Part shown: positions 29,866 to 41,247 of the stretch, piece by piece
How positions within the stretch are numbered: the stretch's first letter is position 1
Layout: each line of letters begins with the position of its first letter
Assembly: GCA_963556255.1 (NCBI GenBank)
Contig: OY744612.1
Span: 18,340,400-18,404,399, forward strand
Direction: 5' to 3'
DNA: 64,000 nt
From: Allolobophora icterica
Lineage: Eukaryota > Annelida > Clitellata > Crassiclitellata > Lumbricidae
Notes under the pieces: generated by a model
What the model was told of the DNA's origin: nothing
What the model saw: the letters and a program-made list of their open reading frames with translations, nothing else
Databases searched by the model: none
Translations under genes and position numbers: made by a program

Positions 29866-30150
29866 GTATGTATGGATGTACGTATACATGCATGTGTGTA
29901 TGTGTGTATGTAAGGTGTGTATATATGTATGTGTGTATGTGCATGTGTAAGTGTATGTGTATGTATGTGTGTATGTTTGCATGCATGTGTGTATGTATGT
30001 ATGCACGTATGTATGTATGTATGTATGTATGTATGTATGTATGTATGTATGCATGTATGTATGTATGTATGTATGTATGTATGTATGTATGTATGTGTAT
30101 GCACATATGTGTGATATATGTACTAGGTATGTATGTATGTGTATGTATGA
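29866..30150. repeat. (GTAT)n microsatellite
   Basis: GTAT/ATGT repeat, purest at 30000-30095; reverse complement of the ACAT type seen elsewhere. Confidence 0.92.
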
Positions 30151-30232
30151 ATGCATAATGGACTCCATATGGCGCTTCGCTTGGACTCTGGGACTCGGCA
30201 ATGTTCTTTACTAATTTAAAAACTCCTCTCTT

Positions 30233-30283
30233 TGGCCGTGGATGGACTGGGGGCGCATCTGAAGGGGCGCTATATAAAACTCC

Positions 30284-30361
<78 letters not shown>
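30233..30361 (+). repeat. LINE 3' tail followed by (AAT)n
   Basis: GGGGGCGCATCTGAAGGGGC then GCTATATAAAACTCC resembles the 3' hairpin and tail of the CR1-like LINE at 57075-57120, and leads straight into 75 bp of AAT. It suggests a 5'-truncated insertion whose tail grew into a microsatellite. Confidence 0.5.
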
Positions 30362-30803
30362 TCAGTCGCCCTACAAACTGGAAACTCCCTATCTGTTCTA
30401 GGCACCTCCGATTTGAACAATAAGGAGACGGTGCAGCCAGGACTATATGGCGGCCTATAGCCTAGATACAGTGACTGGAAACAGTAAACAATTCGTCTGT
30501 ATATGAGTGTATTGGTTGTATGAAGAAATAAATTCGTATAATAATAATAATCTATACATATAATATCCATATAGTGTCCGTCTGTCGGGGGACGCTACGT
30601 CACAAACGGGTTCTGTTCTATTGTGAAACACAAAACCGTTTGTCTTGACGACGGCGATAACCAACGATACATATAGGCCTGACGGGCGAATACACCAGTA
30701 ATAATAATAATTACTCAACGGAGGACTTCCTGGTAATAGCATAACAACAAATTAATATCTACGTCCCCGAGGGATCATATGTACCTTGGGGCAAAAAAAC
30801 AAT
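30362..30803. other. Unassigned sequence with second AATAAT tail
   Basis: No gene. AAATAAATTCGTATAATAATAATAAT near 30525-30550 looks like a retroposon tail. Confidence 0.35.
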
Positions 30804-30804
30804 A

Positions 30805-30899
<95 letters not shown>

Positions 30900-30915
30900 A
30901 ATAATAATAATAAAG
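30804..30915. repeat. (GAT)n microsatellite ending in AAT
   Basis: About 95 bp of pure GAT, then AATAATAAT. Confidence 0.93.
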
Positions 30916-30935
30916 TATGTGTGAATGCATGTATG

Positions 30936-31395
30936 TGTAGTGCTGCTTGGTCGCCCGAATATTGCGGGGGTTGTCGACCTATCACTGACACGACACGATA
31001 TTTTGTAGAGATGTTTTATTCACCACATGTTCGGTACATCAGACAGCAAGCGATCTTTTCTAAACTGCTAATACTTAAGATTCTGGTTTATATAGCGCAT
31101 ATTCGGCCGATGGCCTAATTACTGATCACGGGTAGCGTCGATAGGACGACTAAATGTATTTGGTATACCCAATGATCCACGTAGTGTAGGCCTAGGGGTT
31201 AAGGGTTTGGTAGGTTTCTTCCTTGGATCCTGTAGGCCGGCCACTCAATCATTCACCACTGGGCTCACTGCCCTTCTTACTCTGTTTGTCTGTACATTCT
31301 TATTTGTATGTCATTATCTTTTAATCCGTCTCTTGTTGTTGGTCTGTACACTCAACAGTACACACAATGCAATCTACGCGCTATACTACACTACA
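30936..31395 (-). repeat. 3' LTR of the minus-strand LTR element
   Basis: 460 bp, starting and ending with the 7-bp inverted repeat TGTAGTG/CACTACA. The minus-strand TATATAA is about 31090 and AATAAA about 31013-31018. It differs from the other LTR by several substitutions and two small indels, so the insertion is not new. Confidence 0.75.
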
Positions 31396-33269
31396 GTTCC
31401 GTCTCCTTCGGGAAAAAATCCCTCCCGCGATTTAATCTAGCAAGTATAGTGCAATCACCCCAAAATCCAACATTTAAAAAGAACTGGAGCTATACGAGCT
31501 CGTTACACAGCTGCATATATAAAGACACAAAATGAAAGTAAACGAAAAATATTAACGTGAAATAGCAATGAAAATGGCAATTGCAAAGTTCTGGCGCTAC
31601 AAAGGTCAACCCTATATCTATCCCTCGTTCAAAAATTGATGCTCGTGAGTCGTGCATCAGTCTTTGACAGATTCTCGACAGAAATACTAACAGAAAAAAT
31701 GCAAAGTAAAACAGTCACATAAAAGGTATACGAACACAATTGCTATGAATTGCTAACGAGTAAGGATCCTCAACATCATACAATAACCAAGTAAGATGGG
31801 CTTTTCGTGGGCGTCCAGTATGCGCCGCGTCGGAAGCGTTGCGTCATCTGACTCTTTCAACAACAGGGTGCAAGGAACTCGATGTCCTTTTGAGTGCACA
31901 TGTTCCTGTGAATTTGATCCCTTATGTACAATTTATTGCATATGCATGCCATGCTTTCGCTATTAGGTGGTTACCATATACTACATTTTACTAATAGCTA
32001 TATAGAGCCGATATCGCAACGCACAAAGCAACAATCGAATGCTCACTTCTAAACACAATATTGACATTCTGAAGCTTCAGCTAGAAACCACTGAAGGAAT
32101 TTATGACACGTTCCAGTTCTGAATTTAGGCATGTAATGGTAATAATAAGAGCATCGACTACATCAAAATAAACGTTCATATACATATCTGCTATTGACCG
32201 ATGCACTGCAGCACCCACTCAATATCATATCATAATGGCAACGGTCAGTGGTCTAGTTAAAACTGCACATGATCTTCAGAATGCGTAAACCTAAGACGAT
32301 TATAAAATAGCAACTAGAGAACTATCAAACAATTGAGAAAAACAAGTGCCTAGTATTCCCATTAGTGACTAGGCCTAGCTATTAAAAATAATTTCAGGCA
32401 TGCGGTTAACTTGGCAGGCAAGAATACCTCATAGGTTCGTGTCCCCGCATGTAAGCGAATAACATACTTCACTAAGACGATTTCGAAATATCAAACAATT
32501 GCGAAAGACAAACTAATGTCCTAATGTCCGCAATTGGGAAAGACAAACGCCTTATGTCCGCATTTTGTGAATAGTCTTACAATATTCTAACGATTAAACA
32601 CAAAATAATTTCAGATACAATGTTGACTTGGCGAGAATACATTACGTTCGTGTCCTTCGCTTAAATTGAAGTCTCAAGTTCACGGCCCGGATGATGTGTC
32701 TATTGTGCGAAGGGCGTGGGGAATCAAGTATTCACAATCATGTCCTCTGGTACGGTACAAATACACGATCGTAATCGTAATCGTAACACTTGCCTTTCTT
32801 GAGCGAGTAACAAAATTTAATTCGTCGTGGAAGTCACGATGTCCGTGAGGTGAAAGTCTGGATCCCAGGATTCAGTTTAAACTGGCGTGACGATGGTGAT
32901 CAGAGTCAATGGGCCCAAGAAAAACGAAAATGTCACCGTTGCGATATAGGCGTGTACGTACTGACACATGATCATGGTTGAGGGTCGTCTTTATCGAGCG
33001 TTGGCGGATGGCTGAAGTGTCGATGATGGTCGATGACTGGACATCCGATTCGTGGTGGATGACGGAGAGAAGCTGCAGACATTTCTGATCCGCGGCTCGG
33101 CACGTCAGGAACGTCGTTTGGCCTGGAAAGGGTGAAGGTGCAGGCCTCGCATTGCAACTGAGTGCAGTGTCCAGCATTCGTGGTGTTGACGAGGTTGACT
33201 AAAGTTGACGTGGGGAACTCACTCGCTGCCATGGAGAGCCACGGAAGACCGACTGGTTCTCCACCAAGT
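31396..33269 (-). other. Interior of the LTR element, no pol genes
   Basis: 1,874 bp without recognisable gag, protease or reverse transcriptase. The longest minus-strand frames next to the 5' LTR (about 100-117 codons, 32872-33325) could be a remnant gag but match nothing I recognise. Confidence 0.5.
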
Positions 33270-33698
33270 TGTAGTGTTGCTTTGTCGCCCGAATATTGCG
33301 GGGGTTGTCGACCGATGACTGACACGACGCGATGTTTTGTAGAGATGTTTTATTCATCACACGTTCGATACACCAGACAGCAAGTGATCTTTTCTAAACG
33401 GCTAATACTTAAGATTCTGGTTTATATAGCTCATATTCGGCCGATGGCCTAATTACTGATCACGGGTTACGTCGATAGGACGACTAAATGTATTTAGTAT
33501 ACCCAGTGATCCACGTAGTGTAGGGGTTAAGGGTTTGGTAGGTTTCTCCCTTGGATCCTGTAGGCCGGCCACTCAATCCTTCACTAGTGTCTGTCTGTTT
33601 TCTTAATTGTCTGTCACTATCTTTTAATCCGTCTCTTGTTGTGGGTCTATACACTCTACACTACACACACTGCAATCTACGCGCTATACTACACTATA
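33270..33698 (-). repeat. 5' LTR of the minus-strand LTR element
   Basis: 429-bp partner of 30936-31395 with the same TATATAA and AATAAA order on the minus strand. Confidence 0.75.
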
Positions 33699-34075
33699 TA
33701 TGCATGTGTGTATATATGTATGTATGAACGTATGTTTGCATGTTTGTATGTATGTATGTATGTATGTATGTATGTATGTATGTATGTATGTATGTATGTA
33801 TGTATGTGTATGCATATATGTATGATGTATGTATGTATGTATGTATGTATGTATGTATGTATGTATGTATGTATGTATATGTGAATGCATGTATGTGTAT
33901 GCATATATGTATGTGTGTAATAACTGTGTGTGTATGTATGTTCGTATGTATGTATGCATGTATTTATGTATGCATATATGTATGATGTATGTATGTATGT
34001 ATGTCTATATTTGTATGCATATATGTATGTGTGTAATAACTGTGTATGTATGTTCGTATGTATGCATATACAAGT
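33699..34075. repeat. (GTAT)n microsatellite
   Basis: GTAT repeats with GTGTAATAACTGTGTG interruptions at about 33914 and 34030, which themselves are a local duplication. Confidence 0.9.
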
Positions 34076-35490
34076 ATCTAGACCCTAACTATAGCGTCTT
34101 TGAAGTATGTGCCAAAAGCGATGGGAAGTAGAGAAGAGGGAGAACTTGCTCTGTTGATAATATCTATGTGAGTGTATATGGCGGTCAGTTCGTGCAACTG
34201 GGTGCCTACGATCATCTCCACGTGCGGGTACGTATGTGTGTGTGAGAGACTCTATGAGTATCTAAGAGATGGTGTATGGGCAGGGCATACATGAACGGGT
34301 GTTTGAGTGTATCTGGACGGGTGTATTTTGTGCTTTTTTCGGTCGGATATATGAACATTCTCTACCATGGTACAACTCGTGAGTGGGGGTACGTGTGGTT
34401 GTATGCTTGGATGTATGTGCGGGTATATGTGCGGGTGTGAATGGGTGTACGTGTGGGTGTATGCCTGACTGTGTGTGAGTGTATATGTGGGTGTGGGTGG
34501 GTGTATGTGGGGGGTGTATGGTGGTGTGGGTGTGCATAATGAACGGGTGTGTGTGATTGGATGGGTGAGTGAGTGTGGTAGGGGCAAGGGGTGAGTCCCA
34601 ACACACGCACCGGTTGGACGCAAAATCTTTCATCGCTGCGTCTGGGATTCCAACCAAAGGGTTTCCCGACGGATGGCCAATTCACCCTCCAGCCAAGTAA
34701 TCCTTGGGAAGGGATATCGTCCTGTTATTAAATCCATGTTGTCATACGTGTGCCTCAGCCGTAAGATCCTTTCATCTGAAGCAGGACTTCCGTGCAAACG
34801 AACGGCCAATAAATCACTTCGAATTGTCTTTTGTGGTCAATAATATTGTGGCCTCACTTTGCCTAATCTCATTCAGCTTCATCTTACAACACACTGACTT
34901 ACCCTACCTTATCCAATTTACCTTCCTTGACGATACCTGACTTTGAAGTGACCTGATTTAGCCAGACCGGACCTCATCAGACTGACTGATTACCCGACCT
35001 GACTTATCCTCACCTAATTTCATATAATTAATCTGACTTAACCTAATGAGACATGACCTTACTTTGCCCCCGACCTGACCTTAGCTGACCTGACCTTGTT
35101 ATATCTGACCTTATCTTTCGAGGTGTGGGTGGATAAGAATGATGTGCTAGGCCGGATGGGGAGACCCGACCAGCATCCAGCTGAATAATTCACTCCAGAT
35201 GATCTGTGGCTAAGCGGGTGTAGTGAACGTGTGCGTGTACTGGAAGTGGTTGCCGGGTGGATGGGTGTATGTGGCCTGGGACAGTGGTTGATTAATGCCT
35301 GTACGTGGGTGTATTGGCCTGACAGGTAGATGGATGTGAGTTGATGGTTTCAATTAACCTGAACGTCACCAAGAGAGAGAACGAAAACGAGATAAAGAAA
35401 TCCAAGACGATGATGACGTCCAGGAAAGACTGCTCATGCATACGTACGGTGACAGTCACACGCACAGACCGACTGATACTAACCTATAGA
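34076..35490. other. Unassigned; GTGTATGGGTG-rich and TGACCT-rich stretches
   Basis: 34375-34570 is a GTG-rich degenerate repeat. 34930-35110 is rich in GACCTGACTTA-like words, a very decayed tandem repeat. No gene supported. Confidence 0.4.
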
Positions 35491-35496
35491 TAGACC

Positions 35497-35498
35497 AC

Positions 35499-35567
<69 letters not shown>

Positions 35568-35720
35568 CAGATAGACAGACTGACCAGACCAAAAAGGCCA
35601 CAAAAACAGAGACAGAGACAGACAGACAGACTGACAGACATAGATAGGCTGACCAGACCATAAAGGACAGACAGATAGGTGATGGCACATAGACCATGTA
35701 GATAAGATCAGGTAGAGGTC

Positions 35721-35791
<71 letters not shown>

Positions 35792-36000
35792 TAGACAGAC
35801 ATGCATACAGATAGACAGCTAGATGGACAGACAGGCATACAGACAGACAGACAGATGGATAGATAGACACACATACAGACAGACAGGCATAAAGACAGAC
35901 AGTCAGATAGACAGACATACATACAGACAGACAGATAGATAGACGGAACAGACAGATAGACATAACAGGCAGGCAGCCATAAAAACAGACAAGCAGACAG
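35497..36000. repeat. (AGAC)n microsatellite
   Basis: Pure at 35497-35565 and 35720-35790, degenerate between and after. Long minus-strand frames through it are compositional and only by chance continue into the exon at 36272. Confidence 0.92.
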
Positions 36001-36271
36001 ATAGATAAACAAAACAGAACACAGAATCGAAAAGCCAGACAAACACGAAAGAAAAATGAGCTGACAAACGGAAGGATGGAGTGATTGATATCCGCAGAGA
36101 CAGACTCAATAGACATACGAACTGAGCAGATATGGCGTCCTTCAGAGAATGACAGAAACAAAACGAGAGAAACAACGACAGACAGACGTAACGGAAACGT
36201 GACAGAGAAACATACAGCGACACACATAGACAGACGAAGAAGAATAGGCCAACGACATCGCACAGTCCTAC

Positions 36272-36785
36272 CTCGAACGGGAACGTATACATTAAGATTG
36301 AGACACTCCTCTTGTTGGCGCTCCAGGAACGGAACCAATCTCTTCCACCTCTCGAATCTCGCTGAGGACATCGTCGCTCGCATCTCACGAAGGTCCGGAA
36401 GTCGCTGTGGACAGACCGGCTTGAACTTGAGTGCTGGTCGAACGCCCTGCCATCTACCGACGGGGCTCGTAGGGGCCATGAACCTCAACTCACTCCCGAG
36501 CAGAGAGGCGTACTCGAGCCCAAGGTAGGCCTCGACCTGGGGTAGGGCGGGGTCAGGCGGGGTGACGAGTATTCCACGTAGACGGCCATACTGGGTCTCG
36601 ATCACCCGATGGCCCATCTGCGTCGCGAAAACCTTCGACTCTGTGCCGGCCGGAAGTCGCAGATGAAGACCGATGAAGAAGAACGAAAACGCGCGCAGCT
36701 TCCGGCCGGCGAAGAAAAAGAACAAAAATAAGAAGATATCGTCGTAGTCGGCGCCGTTCTTGCGCCGGTTCTTTGCGAAGAACAT
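36272..36785 (-). CDS. Neuroligin-like coding exon (type-B carboxylesterase family)
   Basis: Reading from 36785 the exon may start with its own Met and a hydrophobic stretch IFLFLFFFFAG (residues 17-27) that could be a signal peptide. The conserved part begins near 36627: HRVIETQYGRLRGILVTP, then AYLGLEYASLLGSELRFM, GRWQGV, CPQRLPDL and EECLNLNVYVP. This is the order and spacing of the N-terminal esterase-like domain of neuroligins (YGxLRG, YLGVPYA-like, CPQ, EDCLxLNIYVP). The frame ends at a splice donor, CGAG|GTAGGA, with the intron starting at 36271, at the same place in the protein where vertebrate neuroligin first coding exons end. An alternative start is an acceptor AG at 36641-36642. 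The catalytic Ser region is not in this exon. Neuroligins are postsynaptic adhesion proteins. Family call is strong; exact 5' end is not. Confidence 0.78.
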
Positions 36786-36990
36786 GACTCAAGAACGTTG
36801 TCACATCCCGGCGGACGTCTAGAACCGTGCGCCGCGCGTTCGACTGACTGGCGGCGGCGCGGGCGGATGTCGTCGGCTGTGGCGACGCCGACGAAGACGT
36901 AGCGGCGCGCGTGTACACGCAGTGCGGGAGGACAAGAGAAACGGGTAAACCGCACCTGGTGCAGACTTCACAGGCGATTTAGTTGCCGGG
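36786..36990 (-). promoter_or_regulatory. CpG-rich 5' region of the neuroligin-like gene
   Basis: Directly upstream of the exon the base composition changes to very CpG-rich (for example GCGCCGCGCG near 36830 and GGCGGCGGCGCGGGCGG at 36851), unlike any other part of the window. It is the likely 5' UTR or promoter. An alternative is an upstream coding exon, but no conserved protein is seen. Confidence 0.45.
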
Positions 36991-37690
36991 ATTAATAACA
37001 GTAATTCATTCATTCATTTAGCTGTTTACTTATTTATAGCTCTCGTGTGTTTATGTTTGTTGTTGTTATATTTACGTCCCCGTGTTTTATTTAGACCACT
37101 TAGTATTGCTAAAGTGCGTCCAAGACACAAATTGTCTGGTTAGAGAACAGATCTGTTACGTGAAACCATGTAACAACAGTTAGTCTTTGATCTTAGCAGG
37201 CATCATTTCGATGGGGGGGGGGGGGGGGCGGGGGAAGGGAGGGTATCCTGGCAGATATATAAAGGCAAGAATGACACACTCTCTCTAAGGGGCGCTACAT
37301 AAATTTGCAATTATGCAATGACTTCTTCTGTAGAAACTCTTCTGAAACGTTGGCCTTAAGGCTCTTTTGCTGAAACGAAAACACAGCCAAAGCAATTCGA
37401 CGAAAAGGTTTAGACATGGTTTCAAGGTTTCTGGAGGAACGGGCTACAGGGATTGCTCACCTAATTTCTACATGTTTTAATTCAATTCATAAAAATATCA
37501 CAGGTGGTCGTTGATTTGCCGTTTCCGAAGCACTAATTGCAACACTGAGGTTCAACTACCATGGCGATAGTATATTGTGTGGTTTAGTCATACGTAAATT
37601 TATTAAATATCTCAAAAGACGTATCTTCTTCTTCGGTTCTCTGCCCTTAGGCAGGTTCATATGTCCAACGGCGACATTTTTCTCGGTGTT
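36991..37690. other. No recognisable feature
   Basis: Upstream flank of the host gene. A poly-G run at 37213-37227 and a GGGGCGCTACATAAA word near 37290 resembling the LINE tail are the only marks. Confidence 0.4.
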
Positions 37691-37699
37691 AAGCCTCTT

Positions 37700-38660
37700 G
37701 TTTCATCTTTTTTTTAGCCGTCCTTCTTCATTATCCAATATAGGAACATCGTTCTTGGTCTTCCTCTTGTCTTTTCCCTTCCCTTCTACCCTCGATGATT
37801 TTTCGTAGCAGGGAATTTCCAATCCATCTTCTTTGGCGCTCTCTAATAATTATTGTCCTCATCACGGATCTTTCCTCTCCCACCTTTTTCAGTACCTCCT
37901 CGTTTGTCTTATGCTCTGTCCAGCTAATTCTCTCCATTCTCCGCCATATCCACATTTCGAAGGCTTCTGGCCTTTTTGTGTCTTTCCCCCTTATAATCCA
38001 TGTTTCAGATCCGTACAGGGCCACACTCCATACCAGTGTCTTAACCATTCGCTTTTTCAGATTCCTGTTTAATTTTACTCTTAAGAGTTCCTTTCTTTTA
38101 TAGAATGCGTATTTTCCCATGGCTATTCTTTTTTTTTATCTTCGCATGGCACTGCGCATTACGTGTGACCAATCCTTCCCAGGTAACAGAACCTCTCAAC
38201 GTGTTCTACATCTTCTCCATTTTTGATTATTCTAACTGCTGTTTCTTCTCCTTTACTTATCTTCATAACTTTTGTCTTTTTGGTATTCATTTTCATTTCG
38301 TATTCTATTGAGATCATATTCCGGCGGTCCATCGTTCTCTGTAGCCCCTCTTGGCTGCTCGCTAACATTGCCTGATCATCCGCAAGTCTTAGCGCTCTCA
38401 CCAACTTTCCTCCCACCATTATTCCCTCATTCACTTCTTCCAACGCCTCGCGTACAATCTCTTCGATGTAGATATTGAAGAATGAAGAGTATTGGAGAGA
38501 GCGGGGATCCTTGCCTCACTCCTCTGCCTATTCTTCCAGGCTCCGAGTATTTACCGTCTATTCTTATGTTTACTTTCTGTCCCATATACAGGTTTCCATG
38601 CAATAAGCCTCCTTTCCTTCCAGTCCACACCTAGTCGTCGCAGCGCATGCATCAGCCCCC
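37700..38660 (-). pseudogene. LINE reverse transcriptase pseudogene
   Basis: Read on the minus strand from 38650, several frames successively give GLLHGNLYMGQKVNIRIDG and GVRQGSPLSPILF (RT motif B), LADDQAMLASS (the catalytic YADD-like box with Leu in place of the aromatic residue, 38380), MKMNTKKTKVMKIS, then a C-terminal part with VALYGSETWIIRGKD and MWIWRRMERISWTEHKTNEE (37740-38100). At least three frame changes break it. The 5' two thirds are missing. Confidence 0.8.
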
Positions 38661-39981
38661 TCCAGACGTATACAATAGTATAAATATAATATAATAATAT
38701 ATGTACTCGGTTACAAATTTTAGCTTCAACTTAAAATCTCTCTTGGGTCTTAAGCCATAGCATTATTATTAATAAGCAACTAGTGATTATTAATAAAGTT
38801 ACTTCTGTAGCGCAACGTGTTCGTATTGGTATCACAAGACAGAACAGAAATTGGTATGGTAGAAACAAAAGATAGTGGCAAGACGAGAAATTGAAAGAAA
38901 AGAAAAGGCATTCGTAAGGTAAAAAAGAACACGGTATGGCAAGAGACAAAGAAAAAATTGTATTGTATTGTGTTTGGAAATTAATAAAGTGCCTGTAGAC
39001 AGTAGAGACTATATATGCAGAGGCACTCTCGACGTGGGAAACACTGGAAAAGCGAAAGGCTTTTAAAGAACGGATAGGTGGAAGAGACCCCAGATAGCAT
39101 CTTAGATCTGATTGTGGGCGGATAGGACCTCAACTGATTGCGCACCAACACCAAGCCGTAATCAGCTCAACTTCAGACGAACATAAGAAGAGATGAGCAT
39201 TCCCGTAAGTTAACACCGAGAAACAGCCATGGGTATGAAGTATTACTTGATTAAGCGACGTCGTCTTGCTTAGCCTCGGCAGATGAGAGCGGGCGGCCAG
39301 TCCTCCCCTTTCCGTCTGATCTGCCCAACAGCATTTATATATGGCCATTCTATATATATCTGAGTTCACTAGCTGGCTCAAGTGGAGCAGATACTCTATC
39401 ATTAAGTGTATCTCGAACTCGACCCTCGCAGCACCGATTCCCTTTAACCAAATACCCTCCTTGCACCCGGTGCGATAGTCCTGTACTCTAGCGCGACCGA
39501 CATGCAAAGACGTTATGATGAAATTTACCGACAACCGGAAACAGCCCCAGATAAACTACTGCGATCGGAAACGCCAGAGGTCGCCTGAATTGCTGTCATG
39601 CGCACTCGCCCCCTCTCCCACTCAAACGCCAATCTTGTGTGCGGTCATAAAACACCCTGACCGGACAAAGGTGCCAACTACTAAGGTGTCCATAATAATG
39701 GCGCAATCCGTGACGACTGCTTTAAGCGTTCTTACGACCAAATTCGGCCCTAGCACGTGATCTAGCGTTTGCATGACGCCGGTAGAAGTACGCCGAGACA
39801 AGAAATGTAACATGCTATCCAGTGCAGCACTTGGCAATAAACGGTAACACAAATGCAGCGCAATATAACAGCGTAACTTTATTTTTACTACTACTACCAC
39901 CACAGCACACTACTACTAATACTACTATTGAAGTTTTTATTAGTATTACTGTATTAGTATTACTATTATTGCTTGTACCGA
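38661..39981. other. No recognisable feature
   Basis: A/T-rich start, then unassigned sequence. Frames at 39130-39534 and 39515-39760 have no family match I can support. Confidence 0.4.
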
Positions 39982-40749
39982 GTATTTCAATAGACAGTAG
40001 ATACAAGGATATCCTACTGGAGTTGTACAATCACTGACTGATGAGACCATAATTATGTAGGTGGAATACTGCGTCCAGGTATGCTTCTTACCTGCAACTT
40101 GACATATATGACCAGTGCCTTCTTATCCACTAGGCTCAGTAGGCACTGTGACTAAGGACTACGAAACTTTCAGGGGGCCTGAAAGACTGACCATCTGAAA
40201 ATGAGGTATTGAATGATTGACCGGGAAAATGGAAAAAGGAAAATTTGCAAATAACAGCAAATTCAAATTAAATAACTTTTGTACTGAAACAGTTTAAGTT
40301 AAGCTGTGCTAGCCTACATTATGTGAATTCTACGGCTCTTTGCATTAGCAAAATCACATTTAACGTATTTCAATAGACAGTAGATACAAGGATATCCTAC
40401 TGGAGTTGTACAATCACTGACTGATGAGACCATAATTATGTAGGTGGAATACTGCGTCCAGGTATGCTTCTTACCTGCAACTTGACATATATGACCAGTG
40501 CCTTCTTATCCACTAGGCTCAGTAGGCACTGTGACTAAGGACTACGAAACTTTCAGGGGGCCTGAAAGACTGACCATCTGAAAATGAGGTATTGAATGAT
40601 TGACCGGGAAAATGGAAAAAGGAAAATTTGCAAATAACAGCAAATTCAAATTAAATAACTTTTGTACTGAAACAGTTTAAGTTAAGCTGTGCTAGCCTAC
40701 ATTATGTGAATTCTACGGCTCTTTGCATTAGCAAAATCACATTTAACGT
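39982..40749. repeat. Perfect 383-bp tandem duplication
   Basis: 39982-40364 and 40365-40747 appear identical base for base, with a 2-bp GT shared at each junction. No coding capacity is evident. It is either a very recent duplication or an assembly artefact. Confidence 0.9.
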
Positions 40750-41037
40750 CTTCAGATGTCATTTCCCGCAAAAGTCGTTTTCAATTGAATGTAGTACAAG
40801 GGAAGATCGTCGTCCTTATCCCATCGTTGACCGCAGATAATTGTTGATAAGTTTAAGTTTCGGAAAAGAACGTTCACCCTCAGAAAAGCAATGGTTACAT
40901 TTGGAAAACGAATGCAAGAGTGCCTAGGTCCTACGATGACCTTCAAACGACCTGCATATGACAACTGGATGAAGTGCAACGGAGAGTTACCAAAATCACT
41001 TGTGACTACAGGGATCTGAGCTATATATGAAGAAAGG

Positions 41038-41247
41038 TTGAAAAGGTGTGGTCTAACAACGTTGGAGAGAAGGAGGAGCAGAGGAGAAATTATTGAAGCT
41101 TACGACGCTTTGGAAAGGAAAGGCCGCGCGGTGCTTCAAATTAGCACCAGTCTAGGAGACTCGAGAACACAGGTATCCTTTAAATTATTCAAGAAAGAAC
41201 AGCGAGGGCAGAAGTCCTTCAGTGCAAGAGTTGTAGACTTTAGATGA
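41038..41247 (+). pseudogene. LINE C-terminal fragment
   Basis: The frame encodes KRCGLTTLERRRSRGEIIEA followed by YDALERKGRA, which matches the common C-terminal block of LINE endonuclease-reverse transcriptases (LGLxTLExRRxRxDxIExYK). Upstream and downstream sequence is decayed. Confidence 0.6.

Larger units (their letters stand above)
30936..33698 (-). mobile_element. Non-autonomous LTR retrotransposon
   Basis: Two direct repeats (30936-31395 and 33270-33698) begin TGTAGTG and end CACTACA or CACTATA. Read on the minus strand each has TATATAA, then AATAAA about 100 bp later, the order of an LTR promoter and polyadenylation signal. The left repeat is preceded, in that direction, by a purine-rich tract CCGAAGGAGACGGAAC, as expected before a 3' LTR; the right repeat is followed by TTGGTGGAGAACCAG, a possible primer-binding site. 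The 1,874-bp interior has only short ORFs and no reverse transcriptase. The outer flanks are GTAT-like repeats, so a target duplication cannot be read. Confidence 0.75.

Noticed and set aside
35484..36271. Continuation of the neuroligin-like frame to 35484 as one 433-codon protein
   Set aside because: After the donor at 36271 the sequence loses all similarity and passes into AGAC repeats; it is read-through into the intron.
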